Shown: positions 14,712 to 19,620 of the stretch, in pieces | Layout: every line of letters starts with the position of its first letter | Position numbering within the stretch: the first letter of the stretch is position 1 | DNA from: Oscillospiraceae bacterium | GTDB taxonomy: Bacteria > Bacillota > Clostridia > Oscillospirales > Ruminococcaceae | Length of the DNA: 19,620 nt | NCBI GenBank assembly: GCA_017828835.1 | Contig: JAGAEK010000197.1 | Coordinates: 1 to 19,620, forward strand | Direction: 5' to 3' | Program-made: the position numbers and the translations under genes | The notes under the pieces: generated by a model | What the model was told of the DNA's origin: nothing | Database searches by the model: none | What the model saw: only the letters and a program-made list of their open reading frames with translations

Positions 14712-15679
14712 AATAGACTATCCCCTTCGTTATAGAAAACATCGTCAAGCACGTGCGCAGGATCCGGTTCCTCGCTGTTCAAAGCAAAGGTTTCCGCTTC
14801 ATCGATAAGTTTCTGCGCTTTTTCTGCCAAAGCCTCAAGTTCTTCAGGTGCGACTCCTTGTTCCAAAAGTACTTTTTCCGTGTAGGCGATCGGACATTTC
14901 TTCTTCCATTCTTCAACTTCTTCCTTAGTACGGTAAGGGGTAGGGTCGCCGGTCCAATGTCCCATCCATCTGTATGTTTTGCATTCGATCAGAAAAGGCC
15001 CTTCGCCCGCGCGTGCACGTTCGATTGCCGGACGAATGACTTTTTCTATCTCATCCGGTTTGTTCCCGTCCACCACGGCATAAGGAATATCATATCCAAC
15101 TCCGCGTACGGCAATATCTTTGACCGACGTACTTTGCCAAGTGGGAACGGAGATACCGTATAAATTATTTTCACAAACAAAAATCACCGGCAATTTCCAG
15201 ACGGACGCAAGATTCAACGATTCATGAAAAATACCCTCGTTAGAAGCCGAATCGCCGAAAAACGAAACCGCTACATTGCTCTTTTTTTGCATTTTTGATG
15301 CAAGCGCCGCGCCTACCGCTATCGGTATGCCTCCTCCCACTATCGCGTTCGCACCGAGATTCCCTTTCGAAAAATCAGCAATATGCATAGAGCCGCCTCT
15401 GCCTTTACAGTATCCGGTCGCACGCCCCATCAATTCCGCAAGAGCATAGCGTACGTCCGCTCCCTTTGCAATACAGTGTCCGTGTCCGCGATGAGTACTG
15501 GTTATATAATCATCTTCGTTCAGGCATGAACACACGGTCGCAGGTATGGCTTCTTCTCCGATACAAAGATGTACCGAGCCGCGCAGTTTGTTTGATTCAA
15601 ACAGATGCAGCGCCTTCTCTTCAAATTTTCTTATCTTGTTCATCGTGAAATAAATATCAAGCAGTTTTTGTGTATCCAT
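14708..15679 (-). CDS. Thiamine-diphosphate-dependent dehydrogenase E1 component, alpha subunit (acetoin dehydrogenase-like)
   Basis: A 323-residue alpha subunit. Together with the beta subunit it binds thiamine diphosphate and cleaves a 2-oxoacid or an acyloin. The phosphate-binding stretch THRGHGHCIAKG (62-73) and RGGSMHIAD are typical of the acetoin dehydrogenase group. The cofactor motif GDGx(25-30)NN appears as GDSASNEG (142-149) with ENN at 170-172, so the third glycine is Ser144; Asp143 and Asn172, the metal ligands, are kept. The start has a strong GAGGAGGTGG ahead of it, 18 bp after the SucD-like gene. Acetoin cleavage would yield acetaldehyde, which fits the acylating aldehyde dehydrogenase in the same operon. 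A branched or unusual 2-oxoacid remains possible. Confidence 0.9.
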   Translation of the reverse strand: MDTQKLLDIYFTMNKIRKFEEKALHLFESNKLRGSVHLCIGEEAIPATVCSCLNEDDYITSTHRGHGHCIAKGADVRYALAELMGRATGYCKGRGGSMHIADFSKGNLGANAIVGGGIPIAVGAALASKMQKKSNVAVSFFGDSASNEGIFHESLNLASVWKLPVIFVCENNLYGISVPTWQSTSVKDIAVRGVGYDIPYAVVDGNKPDEIEKVIRPAIERARAGEGPFLIECKTYRWMGHWTGDPTPYRTKEEVEEWKKKCPIAYTEKVLLEQGVAPEELEALAEKAQKLIDEAETFALNSEEPDPAHVLDDVFYNEGDSLL

Positions 15680-15697
15680 CGATAATCCACCTCCTCG

Positions 15698-16567
15698 TCA
15701 GACCAATCTCTTCAGTATCTCGACAACGTCCGTCGTCGTTTCCGCAATGTGAACCCCCGCCGCACGCAGAGCTTCTTCTTTCTTCTCCGCGCTGCCGGTA
15801 CCGTCCGCCGCTACGATAGCTCCGGCATGCCCCATACTTTTACCTTTCGGCGCATTTTTGCCGGCAATAAGAGCCACGACCGGTTTTGTAATATTATCTT
15901 TGATATACGCTGCCGCAAGTTCTTCTTCGCATCCTCCGATTTCACCGATCAAAACGATAACTTTCGTCTCCGGATCCTTCTCAAATAAAGGCAAAACGTC
16001 CACAAACGTCGACCCGGGAATAGAATCTCCGCCGATCCCGACACAGGTAGACTGACCTATGCCGGCATTCGTCATCATAAACACCGTCTCGTAACAGTTG
16101 GTAGCGGAACGGGACATGATACCGACAGAGCCCGGCATAAATATACGGTGCGCCATAAATCCGGCTTTCGATTTGCCGGGCGATATAACGCCGAACGAAT
16201 TAGGTCCGATCACACGGGCTCCCTTCATTCTGGCGGCATGATAAACGCCCATCATATCATGGACCGGTACGTGCTCTGCGATCGTCAATATCAGTTTTAA
16301 TCCCGCATCCAATGCTTCATAAACGCCGGCAGCCGTATACATAGCCGGCACAAATATTACCGTAGCGTTTGCGCCGGTCGCCTCGACCGCCTCGCGGACC
16401 GTGTTAAAGACCGGAACGCCGAATACTTCCTGTCCGCCCTTTCCGGGTGTTACGCCGGCAACAACGTTTGTGCCGTACGCCAGCATCTGCTCGCAATGGA
16501 ACGTTCCTTCACGACCGGTTATACCCTGAATAATCAAACGGGTGTTTTCGTCAATAAGAATACTCAT
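15698..16567 (-). CDS. sucD: Succinyl-CoA ligase-like alpha subunit (ADP/GDP-forming acyl-CoA ligase)
   Basis: A 289-residue protein of the SucD family, which forms acyl-CoA from an acid, CoA and NTP, or runs in reverse to make ATP. The CoA-binding GITGREGTFH (15-24), GVTPGKGG (38-45), the phosphohistidine His247 in GHAGAI and Glu209 in GEIGG are all kept, so catalysis should be intact. The loops that touch the acid differ from succinate enzymes: GPNSFG (121-126) instead of GPNCPG, and SRSATNCYE (152-160) instead of SRSGTLTYE. The acid may therefore not be succinate. The ATG overlaps the stop of the SucC-like gene (ATGA), with GGGAG ten bases upstream; an earlier TTG start is rejected. Confidence 0.88.
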   Translation of the reverse strand: MSILIDENTRLIIQGITGREGTFHCEQMLAYGTNVVAGVTPGKGGQEVFGVPVFNTVREAVEATGANATVIFVPAMYTAAGVYEALDAGLKLILTIAEHVPVHDMMGVYHAARMKGARVIGPNSFGVISPGKSKAGFMAHRIFMPGSVGIMSRSATNCYETVFMMTNAGIGQSTCVGIGGDSIPGSTFVDVLPLFEKDPETKVIVLIGEIGGCEEELAAAYIKDNITKPVVALIAGKNAPKGKSMGHAGAIVAADGTGSAEKKEEALRAAGVHIAETTTDVVEILKRLV

Positions 16568-17718
16568 TTGACAACATCTCCCTTCTTGATTTTGCAAAGT
16601 GCTTCCACTCCGGAAATCAATCCGTCAACGTTGATAACGTTAGGCAGCGTCTTAATGGTTTCCAGCGCCATCTCCTTATTTGTCCCCTCAAAGCGGACAA
16701 TAATAGGCACTTTGACCCCGTAAGTTTCGATGGCGCCCTTTATACCGAGCGCAACTTCCGAACACCGGGTAATACCGCCGAAGATATTTATAAACAGTAT
16801 CTTTATCTCCGGATCGGACAAAACGATCCGGATCGCTTCTTGTATCCTGTTGGCTGTTGCGCCGCCGCCCAGATCAAGGGAGGAACGCACTTTGCTGCCG
16901 TGTTTTGCTATATGATCGATACACGACATTATCATACCCGATCCGTTGGAGATCACAGACACGTCTCCCTCCGAATCGCAAGGTATATAGAGGAAATTAT
17001 AACCTGCCGCCTCTTTGACAAGCGGATGTACAACTTCGCCGTCCTCGGGAGCGGCAAACTCCGGAAACTTCGGAAGAGCGCTGTCGTCGATCGAAATTTT
17101 ACCGTCTAACGCGATAAGATGTCCTGAAGCGTCTATTGCAAGCGGGTTTATTTCACAAAGCAAACAGTGATATTCGCAAAACAGCTTATAAAGATTCTTT
17201 ATCAAAACGTTCAGTTCTTTTATTTGTGCGCTGTCGAGCCCGGCTTTTGTTCCGAAATAATTTGCGATATAATCTTTTGCTCCGAAACTCGGAGTAACTA
17301 CCGTTTTATAGATCCTGTCCGGATGCTCTTTCGCAAGCGTTTCGATCTCCATGCCTCCGTCCGGAGAAAACATAAAGACCGGACATTTGGTATTGCGGTC
17401 GAGCATGACCGATAAATAAAATTCCCGGTCGACCGATTTTTTTTCGCTTATCATCAGTTTTTTGACCGTATGTCCTTTAATGTTCATACCAAACATAGCT
17501 TCGGCAACCGTTTTGACGTCTTCGTAACGATCGGCAAATTTGACTCCGCCGGCTTTTCCCCGTCCTCCGGTCTTTACTTGCGCTTTTATAACGGCAGGAT
17601 ACTTCAAAGCATCCTTTTGCCTCTCAAGCTCGTCAATGTCATTAACCACAATACCTAAACAGCAAGGAACGTTATACTTTGCGAATAATCCCTGCGCACG
17701 GTATTCCATAAGATCCAT
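16564..17718 (-). CDS. sucC: Succinyl-CoA ligase-like beta subunit
   Basis: A 384-residue ATP-grasp protein, normal length for SucC. The N-terminal ATP-grasp domain includes KAQVKTGGRGKAGG and the magnesium-nucleotide site CEINPLAID with ALDGK. The C-terminal CoA-ligase domain has SLDLGGGA, NIFGGITRCSEVA and VRFEGTNKEMA. Relative to succinate enzymes the GGIVRCD segment reads GGITRCS, a small change near the acid site. It pairs with the SucD-like subunit, whose start overlaps its stop. I place the start at ATG 17716-17718, since MDLMEYRAQGLF matches the family N-terminus; AGAAAGGA is rather far (13 bases) from it. The gene begins 29 bp after the aldehyde dehydrogenase stop. Confidence 0.88.
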   Translation of the reverse strand: MDLMEYRAQGLFAKYNVPCCLGIVVNDIDELERQKDALKYPAVIKAQVKTGGRGKAGGVKFADRYEDVKTVAEAMFGMNIKGHTVKKLMISEKKSVDREFYLSVMLDRNTKCPVFMFSPDGGMEIETLAKEHPDRIYKTVVTPSFGAKDYIANYFGTKAGLDSAQIKELNVLIKNLYKLFCEYHCLLCEINPLAIDASGHLIALDGKISIDDSALPKFPEFAAPEDGEVVHPLVKEAAGYNFLYIPCDSEGDVSVISNGSGMIMSCIDHIAKHGSKVRSSLDLGGGATANRIQEAIRIVLSDPEIKILFINIFGGITRCSEVALGIKGAIETYGVKVPIIVRFEGTNKEMALETIKTLPNVINVDGLISGVEALCKIKKGDVVK

Positions 17719-17747
17719 AATCCAAATCAATTCCTTTCTTCTGAGAA

Positions 17748-19112
17748 TTAAGCCCAAATCTCCTCATCGGTCGGGACTTTTGCGTTATCCAGCCGATAAG
17801 CAATGCGTATTACGTTGATAAGGAACTTATAGGAGAAGTTTTCGGAAATACTGTTATTTCCCCAGGACGCGCATCCGAGAGTAGTCGTCGGCGTCAGACT
17901 GTTGAAGAAGCTGCCGCCGTTCATCGTCGAGCAGATCTGATTGATAAGCACGCGTGACACCGTTAATTTCTCTCCGGCATACTCAATATGCGCTTTATCA
18001 TTAGAATGAAGCGAAACGCTGTGGCCTCTTCCTTCGACGTTCAGATTCGCCTGAGCGATCTCAACGGCTTCTTCAAACGTCTTATAAGAGTAGGTCGAAA
18101 TAACGGGACACATTTTTTCTTTCGAAAGCAGATAGCCCTTGCCGTAGCCGGGAGCTTTCAGAAGGATAACTCTCGTATTTGCGGGAACTTTTATGCCTGC
18201 CGCTTCAGCGATCGCAAGCGCGGATACTCCGACCAGTTTTTTGTTCATAACGCCGTTCGGGAATATTGTGTCTGTCACTTTAGCGACCGTATCGGCGTCA
18301 TCGATATAATAACAACCCGCCTTAACGAATTCAGCAATAATTTTATCGTAGTCTTCTTCAGGTATGATCGCAGTCTGTTCTCCCGAGCAAATGATACCGT
18401 TGTCAAAAGCGCGTCCTTCAACTACCATCGGGACCTCTTTCGCATAGTCGACGCCGCGGTCAATAATACACTGCACGTTGCCCGCTCCGACTCCGTAAGC
18501 CGGCTTTCCGCTTGAATAAGCCGATTTGACCATCGGCATACCTCCGGTCGCGACTACTACGTCGACGCTCTTCATCAATTCAGCCGAAAGCTCTATCGTC
18601 GGTTCGTCAATGATCTGAATAAGATCCTTCGGCGCTCCGAGTTTAGCGATTGCTTCATTCATAAGGCGTACGGTTTCAGTCGACGTCTTCTTCGCACGGG
18701 GATGCGGTCCGATAATTATCGCGTTGAGCCCTTTGAGCGCAAACATGGCGTTGCACATCGGAGTTACGACCGGATTCGTGCAGGGCGTGACCGCGCCGAC
18801 TACTCCGACCGGACGCGCGATCTCGGTAATACCGCTTTCCGCATTACGGCTCAGTATACCGACCGATTGTTTATCTTTTAAACTGTTCCAGATGATTTTT
18901 GCCTTACCTTTATTTTTTTGAATCTTGTGCTCGTATACGCCCATCTGCGTTTCTTTAACTGCCAAATCAGCCAAATATTCCGCGTTGTCGTACACTGCTT
19001 TCGCGCACGCCTTGACAATGGCGTCCGCCTGCTCCTGCGTATACTGCTCATACTCTTTCTGAGCAATTCTGGCTTTAGCGATCAATGATTCGATAAATTC
19101 TTTCGGTTCCAT
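17748..19112 (-). CDS. CoA-acylating aldehyde dehydrogenase
   Basis: A 454-residue member of the acylating aldehyde dehydrogenase family (the group including EutE, PduP, clostridial succinate-semialdehyde and sulfoacetaldehyde dehydrogenases). It oxidises an aldehyde with NAD and CoA to acyl-CoA. Key features are the family stretch TPCTNPVVTP, ATGGMPMVKSAYSSGKP, GVGAGN for cofactor binding and the nucleophile Cys242 in IICSGEQ. It lacks an encapsulation peptide typical of microcompartment enzymes. AAAGGAGAG lies eight bases before the ATG. It is the first gene of the large operon, directly before a SucCD-like ligase; the pair can turn an aldehyde into an acid with gain of NADH and ATP. Acetaldehyde, sulfoacetaldehyde and succinate semialdehyde are all possible. 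Confidence 0.9.
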   Translation of the reverse strand: MEPKEFIESLIAKARIAQKEYEQYTQEQADAIVKACAKAVYDNAEYLADLAVKETQMGVYEHKIQKNKGKAKIIWNSLKDKQSVGILSRNAESGITEIARPVGVVGAVTPCTNPVVTPMCNAMFALKGLNAIIIGPHPRAKKTSTETVRLMNEAIAKLGAPKDLIQIIDEPTIELSAELMKSVDVVVATGGMPMVKSAYSSGKPAYGVGAGNVQCIIDRGVDYAKEVPMVVEGRAFDNGIICSGEQTAIIPEEDYDKIIAEFVKAGCYYIDDADTVAKVTDTIFPNGVMNKKLVGVSALAIAEAAGIKVPANTRVILLKAPGYGKGYLLSKEKMCPVISTYSYKTFEEAVEIAQANLNVEGRGHSVSLHSNDKAHIEYAGEKLTVSRVLINQICSTMNGGSFFNSLTPTTTLGCASWGNNSISENFSYKFLINVIRIAYRLDNAKVPTDEEIWA

Positions 19113-19210
19113 ACAAAACTCTCCTTTGTTTTTATGATTTTAAAATAATACCGAAACTTTTCCGCTTTTATCGAAAAACAGCAGAAAAAAGATATATTAT
19201 CTTCATTATT

Positions 19211-19240
19211 ATGATAAAACTTTTTTCATCCTGCTTTCAA
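19211..19240 (-). promoter_or_regulatory. Candidate promoter of the aldehyde dehydrogenase to larA operon
   Basis: On the minus strand TTGAAA (19235-19240), an 18-bp spacer and TATCAT (19211-19216). Transcription would start near 19204, leaving an AT-rich leader of about 90 bases before the ATG at 19112. No riboswitch or strong leader fold was recognised in it. Confidence 0.4.
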
Positions 19241-19294
19241 TGGCTTTTTTTTACCTGATGGTGGCACAAATTGACATTCCGTTCACTATATGCA

Positions 19295-19331
19295 AATCGT
19301 CATTTCGAAAAATATTTTCAAAATGGCGATT
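19295..19331. repeat. 11-bp inverted repeat upstream of the large operon
   Basis: AATCGTCATTT (19295-19305) pairs with AAATGGCGATT (19321-19331) with one G-U pair on the plus strand; the loop contains a further GAAAA-ATA-TTTTC stem. There is no T run after it on either strand, so it is a weak terminator candidate for the gene ending at 19356. It lies about 55 bp upstream of the proposed -35, so it could also be a regulator site. Confidence 0.45.
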
Positions 19332-19355
19332 CAATAAAAACTCAATTATATTGCT

Positions 19356-19620
19356 TTACTTCGCAACTCTGAAAAGCATACCCTCGGCGGTGTCGAAGCT
19401 CTTTTCGAGTCTGCCGTCTGCGTTCCTTGTAACGACGCCGTCTGCTTCGGCATCTTTCCATGTCGCAGTTTCCACGTCAAAGTATTCAAGTCCGGAAGCT
19501 ATATCGACAAATTCGAGTAAGTTGCTCTCTTTTTCGTTTTTATTGAAATATTTATCGGTTATCATAAAACTTCCGTCGTCGAAAAATCCTATCAAAAAAT
19601 TCGTTCCGTTGATCGCGCCC
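19356..19620 (-). CDS. C-terminal fragment of an unrecognised protein, likely beta-rich carbohydrate-active type
   Basis: The last 87 complete codons (plus one leading base) of a minus-strand gene that enters from the right edge; the frame is open to 19620, so a TTG at 19593-19595 is not a real start. The visible part is beta-rich with aromatic and acidic residues (FFDDGSFMITDKYF, GLEYFDVETATWKD) and ends EGMLFRVAK. Such tails are common as C-terminal beta-sandwich domains of glycoside hydrolases, but I cannot name the family. The stop is 243 bp before the start of the aldehyde dehydrogenase gene, on the same strand, so it may belong to an upstream unit. Confidence 0.6.
   Translation of the reverse strand, partial: GAINGTNFLIGFFDDGSFMITDKYFNKNEKESNLLEFVDIASGLEYFDVETATWKDAEADGVVTRNADGRLEKSFDTAEGMLFRVAK

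Noticed and set aside
12766..15679. A complete pyruvate dehydrogenase complex
   Set aside because: E3 is missing and the E2-like protein lacks the acyltransferase histidine and half of its catalytic domain, so a standard complex cannot be claimed.
16568..16597. TTG start for the SucD-like protein, 30 bases upstream
   Set aside because: It would lie within the SucC-like gene, and the ATGA overlap with GGGAG upstream gives a standard start matching family length.
17719..17757. Longer N-terminus for the SucC-like protein
   Set aside because: The extra residues (GLILRRKELIWI) are not like the family and would overlap the end of the aldehyde dehydrogenase gene and the only ribosome binding site.

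Overview
The window looks like a piece of chromosome from an uncultured, probably anaerobic, member of the Clostridia (Bacillota). The evidence is a TnpV-type transposon protein, a DUF1836 regulator (a family found essentially in Bacillota), strong GGAGG-type ribosome binding sites, U-tailed hairpin terminators and moderate GC. No rRNA, tRNA or CRISPR array was seen.

Layout. (1) 1-1290 is mobile-element debris. It holds the N-terminal part of tnpV running off the left edge, a two-copy tandem repeat of about 97 bp, a broken polyvalent-type ADP-ribosyltransferase gene, and a self-contained plus-strand unit of promoter, three hairpins and terminator that looks like an undescribed small RNA (about 1126-1290). 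(2) 1367-6955 is all on the minus strand. In transcription order it holds a DUF1836 regulator, a metallophosphoesterase with an N-terminal extension, a large TIM-barrel glycoside-hydrolase-like protein, an AT-rich XRE regulator with a possible operator, and a second metallophosphoesterase. (3) 7049-7885 is a plus-strand SGNH hydrolase with a near-consensus promoter and a strong bidirectional terminator. (4) 7944-10390 is a minus-strand operon of an SDR-family protein, a cupin and malic enzyme, divergent from a plus-strand AraC regulator (10577-11461). (5) 11519-19112 is a tight minus-strand operon: acylating aldehyde dehydrogenase, SucC-like and SucD-like CoA ligase subunits, E1 alpha and E1 beta of a thiamine-diphosphate dehydrogenase, a shortened E2 and a LarA-family racemase. 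Three junctions are ATGA overlaps. (6) The right edge holds the C-terminus of an unrecognised protein.

Working model, inferred. The AraC protein lies between the two metabolic operons and may control them. LarA would interconvert stereoisomers of a 2-hydroxyacid. The E1 enzyme would act on a 2-oxoacid or an acyloin such as acetoin. The aldehyde dehydrogenase would turn the released aldehyde into acyl-CoA with NADH formation, and the SucCD-like ligase would recover ATP from the acyl-CoA. Malic enzyme would supply pyruvate and reduced cofactor. The most unusual point is the E2: it keeps its lipoyl and E1/E3-binding domains, but its catalytic domain is about half the normal size and contains no histidine, and no E3 gene is present. 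This suggests that the aldehyde dehydrogenase may do the job normally done by E2 and E3. The neighbouring SDR also lacks the catalytic tyrosine, and the cupin lacks one metal-binding histidine, so several familiar folds here appear to have been adapted away from their textbook chemistry.
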